Assembly (NCBI RefSeq): GCF_007655135.1
Contig: NC_045133.1
Span: 62,001 to 126,000 of the forward strand
DNA: 64,000 nt
From: Punica granatum
Taxonomy: Eukaryota; Streptophyta; Magnoliopsida; Myrtales; Lythraceae
Reading direction: 5' to 3'
Shown here piece by piece: positions 35,206 to 48,387 of the stretch. A model generated the notes under the pieces. It did not search any database. It was not told the DNA's origin and saw only the letters and a list, made by a program, of their open reading frames with translations. Each line of letters starts with the position of its first letter. The first letter of the stretch is position 1. The position numbers and the translations under genes are program-made.

Positions 35206-35650
35206 AAAAGGGGAACAAATTTCGGGAATTAGAGTTCGGAATCATAAGAATTTGGGAATTAGGGTTCGAAATCAAAAGCTAACCTCGTCTTCAACGTGCC
35301 TTTGATTGGAAGGAGTTGGATTTCCGGAATTAGGGATCCTCTGATCGAGAGTGGTAGCTCATTGTCAACTCCAACCTCGTCGTCAACGTGCCTGGGATCA
35401 ATAGAATAGGGAATGGATTTCGGGAATTAGGGTTTGGAATCTGAAGAATTTGGGAATTATGGTTCGATATTAGAAGCTAACCTCGTCTTCAACATGCCTT
35501 TGATCGACGGAAAAGGGCTTGGATTTAGGGAATTAGGGATCGGAATCAAAGGATTCTGGGAATTAGGGTTCCAAATCAAAAGCTCGATTTGGGAAATTAA
35601 GGTTGACAATCAATTTTACGCTTCAAATTTGGGAATCAGAAGAAGAGGCT
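35138..35650. repeat. Direct repeat of about 200 bp upstream of the GRF gene
   Basis: Two long copies, starting near 35145 and 35342, both begin CGAGAGTGGTAGCTCATTGTC and contain CTCCAACCTCGT, GTGCCTGGGATC, TTCGGGAATTAG, and AAGCTAACCTCGTCTTCAAC. A third partial copy with GGGAATTAGGG units follows to about 35650. The first copy overlaps the 5' end of the GRF pseudogene, so the repeat may include its leader. Confidence 0.75.
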
Positions 35651-36530
35651 ACCTCTGATTTTGTCCAAAACCGGGGCGTTTCATTTGCTAACAATGATGG
35701 CGTTTCAAGCACATGTTCTATGATTTGCTTTCAAACAGTGGCGTTTCAACTTTGGCACGTGTTTCGAGTTTAAAAAACGATTTCACTGACGCCGTTTGGT
35801 CCACCTGTGCAGCCACGTCAGAGTTTTATTACCTCGACTAACGTCGAGGACCATATTGATAGGTGGAAGGTAAACGTTTGGGTTTAAATGGTGGTAAAAT
35901 TCGTAGAGTGACTAAATTGATAGTAATGTGAAAGAAGAGGTATGATCTTTATTTAAACTGCGGATGCCGCATGGTGTTTTATTTTTTAGTGACAGGGGTG
36001 GGCCCCAGCATGATTTGGGTGAGAGGATGTGGGTCCTCAGTAGTGTTTTATCTTTGAGTGACGGGTGAGCCCCAGCATGATTTGGGTGAGAGGAGATGTG
36101 GGCCGCATTAAAGCAAGAGAAGAAAAAAAAAAAAGAGGGTTGGTGGAGGAAGACAAATCTGACCGAAAATCAAGCGACTGATTCAAAGCATTGTCCTTAA
36201 CTTCGTGCTGTAAAATCTATTCGGGGTTTCATCTTGGTGTTGCACTTTGACTTGTTCTTGTATAATTTCTGTGGTTTGATCAAGGTCAGCATTTACCACG
36301 TAAGATATGCCATGGAAAATTTTTGCAGCATAAATCATCCACTTCATCTAACATGTAGCACCCAATAGCAAAGAGAGAGGATCTTTCCAACGCTTGTGCA
36401 TCCTATAGTGCATCTCAAAATCTTCCACCTACTCAAAATGCACATGCAATTATCAAATGAAAAGGAGTGGTTCAGAATCCTAAAGTTACTCTTGTTTTTT
36501 CGCCATTGAATCGTAAAGTCACTTGGACGA
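35651..36530. other. Spacer before the SRP68 3' end
   Basis: No gene is seen. Two near-copies of a 'GTTTTAT..TTTGAGTGAC..GGGTGAGCCCCAGCATGATTTGGGTGAGAGGA' type segment, broken by gaps, occur at about 35977-36032 and 36048-36098. An A-run lies at 36122-36134. The bases next to 36531 are 3' UTR. Confidence 0.5.
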
Positions 36531-39500
36531 TCACCGCCACAGCCTACTTATGAAGCCCTTCTTGTCTTTCTTCATCCGATTCTCAAGAGATGGAAAGTCG
36601 ATCCAGTTATAAGCAAGGTCCAGAACAATGGGATTACGAGGCACTGACAATAAGGGAGGAGGGAAGGCTTCAATGTGCGGCACTCCTTTCGCACTTGAAT
36701 CACCAACAGCTGATTCATACACATCCAGTTTGTCCACTAGTTTCTCCAACTGCAAACAAAAAATACGTATATATAAATAAATCTATACACATCACACTGT
36801 TAATTAAAGAAATACCAGACTATCTCGAGGTCCGAGTCCACATTCAGATTTGGGAGCAAACAAGAAAATTGGTGGCCCTTGGAATAATGTAAAGTAAATC
36901 TGTATGTAACTTAAGGAAGACCATCCTTCTAGAATTGATCTTCAGCATGTTTGTTTAATCATGTTGACTTTTTAACTCTCCCAGCATGCATGCTCCAATA
37001 CACATTCATCTAACGAAAATAGCAGTTCTTCAGAGCACAAATTACTGGAATTATATTTCATGCCTGACAGAGACGACATAATAAAAAACCGTTCCTTGCT
37101 CAACTTAACCCCCACCCCAAGTACAAACCAGAACAGCCAATTCAGTCTCAAAACTGAAGAAACTAAACCAAATAGTATACCTTCTTGCCAGTTGTGGTCA
37201 ATGACATGGCAGAAATTTCTTTTGACAGATTTTCTGGACCCTTGACTTCCTCTATTACCCCAGTTGCATGCTCTATGCAGCTACTAGATCTGCACTCGTC
37301 GCATAACTCCTTCAACTCTTTTATCATTATCTGTCAAGATAAAAACTCACTAGCATGTTACTCACCTCTAAACTAATGGAAGATGCAAATATTCAAAAAC
37401 CAGATTTTCATATAAAATTCAAGGAGCCAACATATAGTGTGTTGTGTGTGTGTGAGTGTGTGTTGCCAGGAATTTAAGAGCCAATATTTACAAACTGCTA
37501 TGCTACCTCGTCACTATTATTTGAAGTATAACATTGTCGAAGAGCCTCATCTGCTAGGGACCAAGCATGACAGTACAGAGCATAAGCTTCAGCCCTCTTC
37601 CCAGCCAAACCATAAGACCACGCCAAGAAAAAGCACCTGCAAAGTACCTTACTGAATCAGTCCAATCAACTAAAAAGAATCAGGAAAGGATCATAGACAC
37701 CAAGGTACAGCAAACAAATGGGTTAGGTTTCCCTACCCGCATGACACAGTCCATACTGGTGGAAATTACTTTAAAGCCCCTCGAATTAGTGTAATAGAGG
37801 GTAATATTTATTGATACAGTAGCTCTGTATCAATTGAATGTACAATCACACATCACCAGGAATTTGTTGTCTATCCTTACATCCTCCATCTCTTCTGCAT
37901 TTCACAGAGATAGCCGGCATTGCTTAACTCTACTAAGAATAGCGGAACTAATGGAGTTAAAAAAAGATGGGGAATGTGCCTATTGATAAGCAGGAGCAGC
38001 AAGGACATCGCCAAAATAAAATATAAAATTTCACTACTTCAATATCAACTCCGAGCAAGTACAAAGAAATATAATATATATATATATATATATATATCAC
38101 AATGGGAAAATCGAGAAAATAAAAGCTAATAAAGAACAGCAGATACTGCAGATAAGTATTCCGCATTCAAATTATGACTTAAGAGGAATCTAGCAAGAAA
38201 ACCTCTCTGCTCGGAATAATAAGCTTTTGAGTGCACACTCCTCCATGAATGAAACTTCTTCGGGTCTCCTGTCTCTCCCAGAACTAACCAGATCAGAAAG
38301 ATCAGCCACATTCTGCAAGTATCATGGGCATCAAGATTATATGCATTCATTATGCTCTTCTATTACAACATATATCATCACAATTTATGCCTTTAAATCG
38401 CTTCACCTGTAATAAGAGATCATACAACCGAACAAGCTCTTCAGGCTTTGTAACTTTCTCATTTTTTTCATCACGGCGCTTATTAAGTTTGCTCTTCGCC
38501 ACGCTGACCAACAGCTGGTTGCGTTCAATGGTTCTCTGGCCTAATAAAGCATTAACAGCTTTATCGAGACCATTCAAATCATCCTTCATATTTTCAGTAC
38601 TGCCTGCACTGACCTGGAAAAGAGAGTGGATGGTCAGAGGGTAAGGCCAATACAAAAGAATGAGAACATAAACTGAGAGAAATAAAACCGACCCCTCATT
38701 TGCCTAACTACTGCTGATGCCGAACTAATCCCTTACCAGGTCATTCCGAATGCAGCTCCTTGCATCATGATAAGCAGCAAAAACTTTGTCAAACATAATT
38801 AGCCTTTTTTCTGCAGGCATCGAGTCTGCCAATGGACCATGCAGATCTTTCTCCAGATCTTGTGCTGCATGCATTTCACAAAATCAGCAGTGTCACTGTG
38901 GTCTACAATGTACATCTTCAAAGATTAAGACAAAATAAGAGAAAATCAACATATGCATTTTTTAGGTCCCAAACAGAATGCAATAATTTTGCAGAGAAAT
39001 CCATCAGCATTGCAAGTAACTTCAAAGAAAATCAATAATAACTTAAACTATTGCTACTTGCTAGAGATCATCCTGACGATTTAAGGAAAGCTGAAAATGA
39101 AAAATTACAACATCAACAAAGGAGCTAAATACATAGAAACACAAACAAGGAAGATGAAACAAAGAGGAAGACGGACGACCCAAGGACTAGCCTGCCCACA
39201 GTCGTGCCACCCATTGGCCGAGGATGGCATTGGATTTGCGGCGCTAGCAAGCCATTGCCACAAGAAGGAATTACCTGTCAACTCCTTGCACTTATCCCCC
39301 CTCCCTTCTGCCTTCCACTTAAGGGAATTGATTTGGACTGGTTGGAGACAATGTCGTGGAGAAGTCTCACCATCCTCAGATTCTTCATCGGCTTAGTCTT
39401 CTCTCCATCTCCTCCCCCTCCCCTCTATTCGATCCTCTCCTCTATGGAGCTTGGGGGCTATGGTCACCGAGGTGCTACCTAGGTTAATATTCTGACCAGA

Positions 39501-42500
39501 ACCCAATCCACATCTGGATGGTGCTTGCAACCTTAGAGTTCAAGAAGACAGTGATTGAACAGTCACACCAACACTGATGGACCAAAACAGAGAGGAGGGA
39601 GAAGGAAAAAATCCATGCCCAAAAGCAGAAACTCAAATGACGGCCATGGACTCGCTTGCTCTGCCACTAAAATTCCATTTTCTGGTCCCTAGATAACACG
39701 ACCTATAGCTCACCTAGCCCTTGGGCAGTCCGTTCATCTTCCTTTGTCACTATTGGAAAGCAAATAACAGCATTAATAAGGCCATAACGTAAGATAAAAA
39801 CCAATACACCAACCCTTTATAATCGCAACACGAGTCTTTGCATTGGATATTGGAAACCTATGACCAAGCCAAGATAATTCTGTCAAGGATGCTGCTTGCT
39901 GGGATCTTGCTTCAGCCATGACAGCCTGTAAAGCAATAGATTAAATTAAAAAAATAGAGAAAAATAAAATAATCAAGATTTCACACAGTCAACAGTGCTG
40001 GTAAATCAAGTAACAAATAAATCGGGTTTTTTTTTAAGTGTCCACCGTAGTATCCGAAAGCCCAATGGGCCCCGATTAATCCAATTCGAGCTGGTTCGGC
40101 CCACTAAGGAGTAAATCTCTCTCTCTATCATGGATTTTCTCCATTGACAAGACTCGACCCGAGCCTTACTTAAGGGGAACGGGCAACGAACCACCTGAAT
40201 CAACCTACATTGGTATTTTAAAACGGATTTAAATAGACTGAGATCCATTCAAGAGGGAATGGTAGCATGCTAAGCTTCTGCCAGAAGCATGTTGAAAACC
40301 TATAGGAATTTGTCCTGTCCGCTACTTTTAATTATATATTACTCAGCTCAAAAGGACCGCAGTACACAAAAGAAAAATAGCTATAATCCCATAGATCTGG
40401 AATATAGACTTTACAAGCCCATTTTGAGCTATCTGAAGAACAATGAACAGGAAATTAGACTTTATAAGCCCAGTTAAATAGCTAACAAAAGAATGTTGCA
40501 CGCATTAACAAAATTTTAGAAGATTAAGACAACATTACACTATGAGGAAAGTGCTTAATAACCAAGAAAATTAAACTTAAAGCCTGGCATCAGTTAGAAC
40601 CTTAAATTAATAAATCAAAATGCAATGAACTAGGAATCAATTTTCTCAAGTAATTTGACTACTTAGTAAAATCCAAAACCATAAGATAAGTGTTCAATTA
40701 TTGCATACCTCCAATTTAGCTTTGAATAGGTCTAGTGCAGGTCCTTCCATCTCACCAATGTGCAGGAATTCAGATGTTTGCAGATTTGATTCCCCAATTT
40801 TGTGTAGGCAATAACGTATACTTGGTTCTAGCTCCTCAACACGCTCACGGCATAAGACTTGGTTCTCTAGGTCTCCATATTTACCAAGTTCTTCATAAAC
40901 AGCCCTACAGGAACGCGACAAAAGAATAAGCTGACATCTTACTCATCCACCAAGCATGGGGGAGAACGATAGAATTTACAACGCATGCTCATGAAACATA
41001 AAGGGACCTACCTGGCACTTTTGAAGTTCATCAAAGCAATGTCCCAGTTCTGATCTTGCTCGAACAACAGGTTTCCTTTCATATATGAAGCATATGCCTG
41101 CAGGTTTGACCTAATTAGTCAAAAGAGAAAGAAATATCCTCTAATTTACACCATGTCTATTGTTATGTCATCTATTCAAGTCAAATATTTTATTTAGGTG
41201 TCGCCACAATATAACCAATAAAAAGACATCTGATGGCAGGCTATAAAATTTTCCTGCTAGAAGTAGAACCTTTCTAGGATTTGTAATCCATTTCATTTTT
41301 AATTTTTTATTCTTCAACATTCCATATATCGCACTTAATTTAACGAATTCCACCAGAATCTTTCTAGGATTTGTAATCCCTTTATTTTTTATTTTCATTC
41401 AACATTCCGTATGCTGCACTTAATTTAATAAATTTTTCCCTATTCCAATAAACTTCTATTCAATTCACTTCAAATTCAGGATTATCACAGGCAGCTCAAT
41501 TCAGATAAAATTAAGTTCGATAAAACCAAAACGACTTCAGATAAAATCAACTGAAATCATTTCTCACAAGTAACTTTCCAAACAAAATGCCAAATAATCT
41601 TTTAGCGGTTTGAAAATAAATATTCATTGCAATACTCAATGATAAAAAGAAAGGATAAATCCAATAGCAAATGGAGGCGCACTTCAGCTTCAAGAGATGT
41701 TCTTGAATCTCCTTTAATGGCACACAATTGTGAGAACAAGGTTGCCCATTTTACAGCTTTCCTCAACCTGCCTATCAAATATATGCGCTGGCGTGCATTG
41801 GGACCATCAGGAAGTTGTCTTTTCTCCATGGCATGGCTCCAGGCTCGTTCTGCTGTATAAAGAAGCAGATGAAGAAACCTATTTGCAACAATAAAAGATA
41901 ATGTCACAATGGGAAAGCTCGTGGGGAACATGACTATTGCTAGTACTTCATCATATGATATGATGACATATTAAGAATGAGATGTTCTTTTCGTTCCTGT
42001 GATAATGGATAAATATTATTCTACATTCTTAAAGAATTCACCAGATATTCCACTAGAAGATAGTCCACCTTGCTCAGGGTCAAAAGACTCAAAATGTTAA
42101 TATAGCAATTTCCTATGTAGAAAGGACAGCTTTGCCAGAGAAGAAAGTTATTTCAAGAGCTTTAAACCCCAGCTTCTCATTATACATACATCCTTTAAGC
42201 CATTGGATGTGTGAGGACAACAGCTGCTCACAGCTTTCTAAGAAATGTTACAGTTACAAACAAAGCCAAGAGGCCAGAGCATCCCTGCTTAGCTTCTTGG
42301 GTAACGGAAAGCCACAGCCAAAGGTCCAACCACCTTGGGAATGCTAAAGCAAAACGCAGACATGGCCAAGCCCAAGGAAAACTCAAACAAATAACACCAC
42401 CAAGGAGTAGCCCAGTAATACATTGACTTTATAAGCACGCGGGATCGATCTTGCGGTTTGAGATGTGAAAGAGCAGAGTCGGGTAAATTACTTTAACCTA

Positions 42501-43835
42501 AATAAGTAAGATATGTTAATAAGGAGAAAATCTTGTTCTCACTGAAATTTCCCCCCTCAAAGATGCTGTCTTTAACGAATTCCCGCAGTATGTTACCTCC
42601 TTTATTAATTTGAAGGTATGATAAAAGGATCCTTCATACTGGATCTATGGCAAAGTGGAAGGAAAAGTTTAATAAATCAGACTATACGCAACTAATTACT
42701 GAATGATTTTTCAAAAAGAGACTTTAACTCTTTCTAATTGAAACAGCATTAAGTTCTCTTTATTTACTTATTTATTTATTTATTTTCGCCAGATGTTTTC
42801 TTTATTTATTAAAAGACTCAATAAGGATCCTTGTTTCTTCGATGTATAACCGGGTATGCATGCAAGCCTTTTATAAAGTAGACTATAGGCCACTCATTTG
42901 ATGCTAAAACTTACAGTTTGAATCAATCATAATAACATCAAATAATTCTGAACATAACACATGACTAAGAAACCTCTGGTACCTGATAAAAAATGAACTA
43001 CAACAAAGCAATGCTTTGCCATTTAATCTTCAGGGCTAGTAAAATAGTTTGCACTATGCACTTGCTACTGGAATTGAAATCTTGAGACTAACTTCAAGAA
43101 GGTAGAAAGAATAAACTATCATACTTTGGAGAAGAAAAGGAAAAGAAAGGTGTTGAAAGAGGAAACCAGCACACCTGACTTCGGTGACAGTTGATTCAGT
43201 TATGGCCCGGCGAGTGAATTTTCCACGACCATGCGTGAGCTTCAGAGATTTGTATAAACGCCTAAGACGGGCTGTGCAATATCGCCTATCGGATCACCAA
43301 AAACAAAAAATAAAAATAAAAATAAGGGGGACCCGAGCAAAACACTTTAAATTCATGCCTCGAGAAGAACCAATAAGATATATCCCAAAAGAGCATATAC
43401 AGCTTAGTGAAGAATGAATAGCAGAATACACTGTACCGGTATCGAGTGTAGTCTCCATGACGCAAACCATGCTGCATCTGAGCAGATTTCAAAAGCTGCA
43501 ACACTGGAAGCGCTCCAAGAAGAACAGAGGATTGACGGTCAGAGACGCATGACAAATACATATACCCTTTAAAATCAGTTTTAGTCGGAGAACACTCCTT
43601 CAGGGCACTCCAAATAGAAAGAGAGAGAAGGGACAGTAGCATTTCTCATTACCTTGTGAACCAAAAAAAAAAAAGCAAGGAGATAAGAGAACATACCCTT
43701 GATCGAGAATCTCTGAGCAATCTGATTTCCACTGTTGGATTTCATACCATCGACTTCCATGACAGCAGGGGAGGGAGAGAATTCTGGAGATAATGGGGGC
43801 TCGGATTCGAGGTCTTCTGAGTTCTCTGGTTTCAA
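36531..43835 (-). CDS. SRP68: Signal recognition particle subunit SRP68
   Basis: Thirteen exons: 43835-43697, 43503-43437, 43285-43175, 41878-41683, 41097-41012, 40904-40709, 39925-39814, 38864-38737, 38613-38407, 38312-38203, 37636-37507, 37330-37181 and 36749-36531. Phases agree and the total is 1,851 nt (616 aa), the usual SRP68 size. The N-terminal RNA-binding helical domain is clear (VLQLLKSAQMQHGLRHGDY, RRLYKSLKLTHGRGKF, RAWSHAMEKRQ, RIYLIGRLRKA). The central TPR-like helices hold WDIALMNFKSAR and EELEPSIRYCLHKIG. The C-terminal SRP72-binding part ends FPSLENRMKKDKKGFISRLWR. SRP68 with SRP72 binds SRP RNA and remodels it during ER targeting of nascent chains. The start at 43835 gives an acidic leader typical of plant copies; a downstream in-frame ATG exists. 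The longest intron (41879-43174) is 1.3 kb. No lesion is seen. Confidence 0.95.
39985..40260. repeat. Repeat-like insertion inside an SRP68 intron
   Basis: Within the intron between the exons at 39925-39814 and 40904-40709 is a stretch with an A/T-run (40027-40036) and GGGCC, TTAATCCAATTCGAGCTGG, CGGCCCACTAAGG segments that resemble the words at 29140-29170 (GGGCCGATCCAACTCAAATTG) in complementary style. It is likely an old short interspersed or MITE-like element. Confidence 0.35.
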
Positions 43836-44478
43836 TTAGAATAAAAAGGAGCCAATGAAACAAACCGACAGAAAGCAAATTTCTCCTGCTTGGACGATCA
43901 GGGCAACAATTGCAAATGTATCCAAGTAGGCCAGCAATTCAACAAATTTACCTCGTTCGCTTCAATTCGGCAGTGACACTTCGCCCGCAGGGGGAGGGTT
44001 GTGTTGCAGATCAGAGAGTGCTGAGCTGAGAGAATGGGAGGAAAACGAGATGGAATGGATGGGAAACGGAGGCAGAAGACCATGCAGGGCTGGCAGCGCA
44101 CGGCGGCACCAAACTGCAAGGAAAGAAGGAAGAGAGTAGGCCAGCGTGGAACTGGGCCGAATCCGAGGAGAGATATTGCCGCAGACCCATTGACACTGTA
44201 TATGGGCCTGCCAGTATTGATGTTGATGATGTCTCCCTTGTTTTGGGAAAAAAATAATAATAAGTTTTGTGTTCAGTTTTTTATTAAAATAAAAAATAAA
44301 ATTCGTCGTACGGCTCGAGAATTTGGAATGTATAACCCTTTTAGTGTGTTGGTGGAACATGTTAGAACAATATAGTGGACTCACTTACTAATCCTCTTGG
44401 CCCGCGCAAAAATGACGCTCATACTAGGTCATTGGGCATTAGGGATATAAGAGATTGGCTCTAGTGCAAGTATGAGAT
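43836..44478. other. SRP68 promoter and flank
   Basis: No gene. The region upstream of the SRP68 start includes GC-richer leader sequence to about 44200. Open frames on both strands at 43898-44384 overlap and lack domains. Confidence 0.45.
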
Positions 44479-45300
44479 ATTGGAAATTGATGTATGCCCT
44501 AAACGCGATCAGTCATCGATTATATATTATGACACTTGCAATGTGAGGCATCTTTTATTATTTCTATTACTATGGCGGTTACGCTAAATTTTTTTTACAT
44601 AGTAACGTGCTTGGAATGGTACGTTCAATAAGCATCAAGTATGACTTGATTGTGAGATTTTATCAATGATGAACACTATTCCTAAACGTCCATGGTCGAA
44701 GTATTGTCGTAATCGTAACTAGGACAACGATAATGCAAAAAGACCGGTGTGATATCGATTGCTAATTAAGTCTCACAGGTCATAGATGTAGGGACATCGA
44801 GTCACAACATAAGCATATATTGGGAATAATGCATATTGGACTGACCCGCCATGAGACCGCTACATAGGTGATCATGTGATTGTCATTAGCAGTTCTCATA
44901 ATGACTATGGTGCAGTGATCCTTAGACTTGAGGTCATCATGGTTTCCTACATGTAATGCCGTATATTTTGATATAGTTAAGCGTCGACCGTAACAGGATA
45001 CTTATAAAGACGGGAATTAGGTATACCGCAAAACATGCTAAGGAATGTGAATGACCAAGATAAGATTTGTTCCTCATATGTGACAAGAGTGATATCTCAC
45101 AGACGCTTGATGAGTGTAGTCTAAAAATGTATGCATACCAAAATGAGTCAATATGGGAATATTGAGCTCATTTGATAGACAAACTCGGGTAACCAAGAAA
45201 AAGGAGATTGAGTCATACAAGGATGACATATACCATGCCTTGAGCTCAATCGAGATATAAAAGATAAAGGGACTATACTGCATGATAACATAGTCCACAA
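44479..45300 (+). mobile_element. LTR-like sequence related to the solo LTR at 48388
   Basis: From ATTGGAAATTGATGTATGCCC the sequence follows that of 48388-49200 over about 800 bases: shared words are AAGCATCAAGTATGACTTGATTG, AGGACAACGATAATGCA, AGTCTCACAGGTCAT, CGCCATGAGA, TCACATGTAATG-like, and ATCCATGTATG. After about 45300 the resemblance ends, and 45400-45850 is AT-rich. It is a truncated or diverged copy of the same LTR family. Confidence 0.7.
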
Positions 45301-45850
45301 GTTCATCAATAATGACTTATCCATGGTTTGTTCATTCCTTATCTCGAAAATCCTATTTCAATCTGATCAACAATTACTTAAGATTAAAAAAGAGAATTTG
45401 ATTTTTTATATTTATTTTTATATCAATATTAAAATATTTTATTTTAATATTTTAATATATATACTAATATTTTAATATATTTTAATATTTTAATTAAATT
45501 TCTATTTTGAAGTTCTATTATGTTATAGATTATAGGTTTAAGCTATAATATAGAAATCTTGTTCGATATCTATACAATTCTAGATAGTATGGTATTTCTA
45601 AATTAAATAAGGAATTTCTATTTAATTATTCGGTATTTAGATCAAATATCCCCTTTCTTGTTCCTTGTAAAAGTGACATACAAACACCTTTAATTCAATC
45701 TATTTCTTTTTCTCTCAATGAATCGTATGTCTGTAACAATAGGGACAAAAAAATTTCAATTCTAATTGACAGTATTATGTCGATTCTTTTTTAGTAATAT
45801 ATCTAGAAATGCCCTTTGATTCTTTATTAAACAATCATAAGAATATGTAT

Positions 45851-46085
45851 GATGTGCTTGGTTTTAGAGTTGAGTTGAGTTGAATTTTGATTTTAATTGG
45901 GTTGTAATGATTGTGTTGTTGAATTATGAGAAAAAAGTGTAAAAAAAGTAATGAATAGTTGAAAGAATTTAGTATTAAAAATTCAATTGAGTATAATAGA
46001 GTTATATATGGGTTTATGTATGGGACCAACCTTTTTGATTTTGAAGAGTTGATTTTTGTTGTGTAGTGAGTAGAGTTAAAATCAC
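45851..46085. repeat. MITE copy, same group as 25778-26070
   Basis: Begins GTGCTTGGTTTTAGAGTTGAGTTG, with TGTAATGATTGTGTTGTTGAATTATGAGAAAA inside as at 25826 and 25890, and ends with GTGTAGTGAGTAGAGTTAAAATCACC. There is no coding capacity. It abuts the non-coding part of the pararetrovirus remnant. Confidence 0.6.
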
Positions 46086-46279
46086 CTAGGGAAGTGCAAT
46101 AGCATTAACGACATAAGCCCTGAGGGACATGTGACCATACGCTTTTGGCGAGCTTTCACGCCTCTCCTGGGCAACATGCTCAAGCCCCTATGTTCCGTCA
46201 CACATCCTTAGAACTTATACCGTTAATCCCACTGATTCCATAGGATTACCTCGGATCGAATATCTGAGCGACATTATTC

Positions 46280-46379
46280 TTTCTGATCTGCAGGATCCTC
46301 ATGAGAGGAAAGCACAGAGTATACTCAAATCCTTTCTGATGTGCAGGATCCTCATTTGAGGCGAGCACAGAGCATACTC
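46280..46379. repeat. Two 47-bp tandem copies in the pararetrovirus non-coding tail
   Basis: Copies at 46280-46326 and 46333-46379 share TTTCTGAT, TGCAGGATCCTCAT, GAGG, AGCACAGAG and ATACTC with few mismatches; the period is 53 bp. Such repeats lie where the virus-derived regulatory part would be. Confidence 0.75.
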
Positions 46380-46768
46380 GGAGTCAGTTCCTGGTATTAA
46401 AGAATTACTTCGAACTCTAAGAACCCCTTTTACCCGGAAGGAAAGAACTTAGAATGTCATGAAGAGAGTATTTCAGAAAGAGTAGTTTTTTCCTTCTTCT
46501 GATCTGATCATTATAGAAGAAGAACCCGCAATTTATAGGTGGGAGTCGGTACAAACAAACAAATGAAGAACAGTAGACCCCCCGCTGTCATACAGAGTAG
46601 GTCTGCTATCACGGACGCGAAAGTTACGCCGATACACAACTGCTACAGTGACAACCTACAAAATAGTACATTATCTTAGGCTGAAGTAGTTGGATCGTCT
46701 TTACTTTCGATGGAGTCGTCGCTGCTATTGTAATCACTGCCCATGACCCTTTTGTTGACCATCTTTCT

Positions 46769-47985
46769 CTACTTGTCTTTTATCTTGTGCAAAGCCCAAT
46801 CGATATCTTCAACGGTCAAGTCATCATCCCACCATTCACGAACATGTGACTGTGACGGTAGGACAGGTTGAGGCCAGCTGTCAAGATCATGCAAATTTGC
46901 AGTTCCACTTGGGCCTACCTGATCATTGGCCCAGGCTGCCTGTTGGGCAATAGAGCTAGGCTGGGCTTGGTCTAAAGTAGAAGGATTGAGATCCAGCTGC
47001 ATGAGATTTTCCAGTTGCATGAGGGCTTCTGGATCAGGAGAGTACGGGTCTTGAGAGTCAGGAGGAGGAACTAGAGTCAGGAAAATGCTAATCTTGAGAG
47101 GCAGGAGGAGGAACTAGATTCTCTTCATTGTACTCCTTTAAGGCATGTTCAAGACTGGGCCAAGTGCGCTGATAATCCCCCGGATAGTCTCATTCCATAG
47201 GAACTTGGGCTGGTAGCCATATGACCTGTGGGACTACGCCATTCTTTTCACAGATAATCCGTTGGAACTCTCTGTATACATTGTCGTTGTCAAGGATATC
47301 TGTGAGCAGAGTCTGCCAGACCTCTGAATAGTAGGTCCGCTGAAACTCTGATGGCTCTCCTTGGGCTTGGGCTTGGGCTCGAGTACTTCTTCTCCTAGGA
47401 GGACCAACATATCACATCTGCTGAAACAGGACTATAACATGTCTTTCCCCATATGGCATTGGTTGTACCCTTCTTGGTTCTTCAGTGAAAAGCTCTTCCC
47501 ATTGCTGAAGTGGTTTGAACCATTCAAGGAACTGGATAAAATGAGTGTCCAAATTCCTTTCTTCAGTAGGGTAGCTGATCATATCTCGAACAGCAGCATG
47601 GCGGCCGAAAAACCTGAGCATTTCTGCTAGCTTGAACTGGATGCCAATGGTATAACAATGGCATGCGTACCAATAGAACCATTTCATGTCTTCAAGATAC
47701 GGTGCAAGTATGGAGTATCGGAATGGAAGGATGTACGGGAAATGAGGATGTATCCCAAAAGGTAGGAGAGTGAGTCCTCCATAAAATCGAAATATCCTCC
47801 ATTGCTACTGCCAGAGAAGGTTGCGTGCCTCTGTCTGAAACGCTTTCCCCGTAATAAGTCATGGACTTCAGGGGGTATATCACCCCTTATTCTTCTAGGA
47901 CTTCTCCAATGGACTCCTGCGGCTTGATTTTGTGCTTGCAGGGTTGTAAATTGCAACCTTGAAAACATGCAGATTACAAGCAAAA
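46769..47985 (-). pseudogene. Region downstream of the viral RNase H
   Basis: Several minus-strand open pieces in different frames (47983-47684, 47687-47412, 47020-46769) sit between the RNase H stop at 47987 and the non-coding tail. They are Trp-, Tyr- and Phe-rich in the first part and Gln-, Asp- and Pro-rich in the last. I do not recognise a domain. They are likely remains of a further viral reading frame. Confidence 0.45.
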
Positions 47986-47986
47986 C

Positions 47987-48387
47987 CTATAGACTCTGCC
48001 GAGTCAGTGCTTGTTCCTTCCTTGACAAAAAGTCCGCCAGCGTATTGTGTTTCCCCTTGATGTATTTGACTTCAAAATCGAACTTAAAGAACCATTCTGC
48101 CCACCTGAGTAGTTGAGGGTGAGGCAGTTGCTTCTGCTTGAATTGCAACATCTTGGGGAAGCTAGATATATCCATTTCCGCCATGAATTTATATCCCACT
48201 AGGTGGAACTCGAACTTCTTTATCCCATTGATAATCGCCAGGATTTCTTTGAAAGTGGAGTGGTAGTGTTGTTCTGACGGCTTGAACCTTCCACTCATGT
48301 ATCCACAGATGTGGCGCTTGCCATTTAGTTCTTCAAGTAGGATCGCTCCCCAGTATCTGTCGCTTGCATCTGTTTGGAGGATCCTCT
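47987..48387 (-). pseudogene. Viral RNase H domain remnant
   Basis: The minus-strand frame contains QTDASDRYWGA, the retroelement RNase H start with the first catalytic Asp, then HYHSTFKEILAI with the catalytic Glu, and later HNTLADFLSR with the final Asp of the family. Its beginning is cut at the solo-LTR border. In the intact virus this domain degrades the RNA strand during reverse transcription; here it is separated from the RT by 1.66 kb. Confidence 0.85.
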
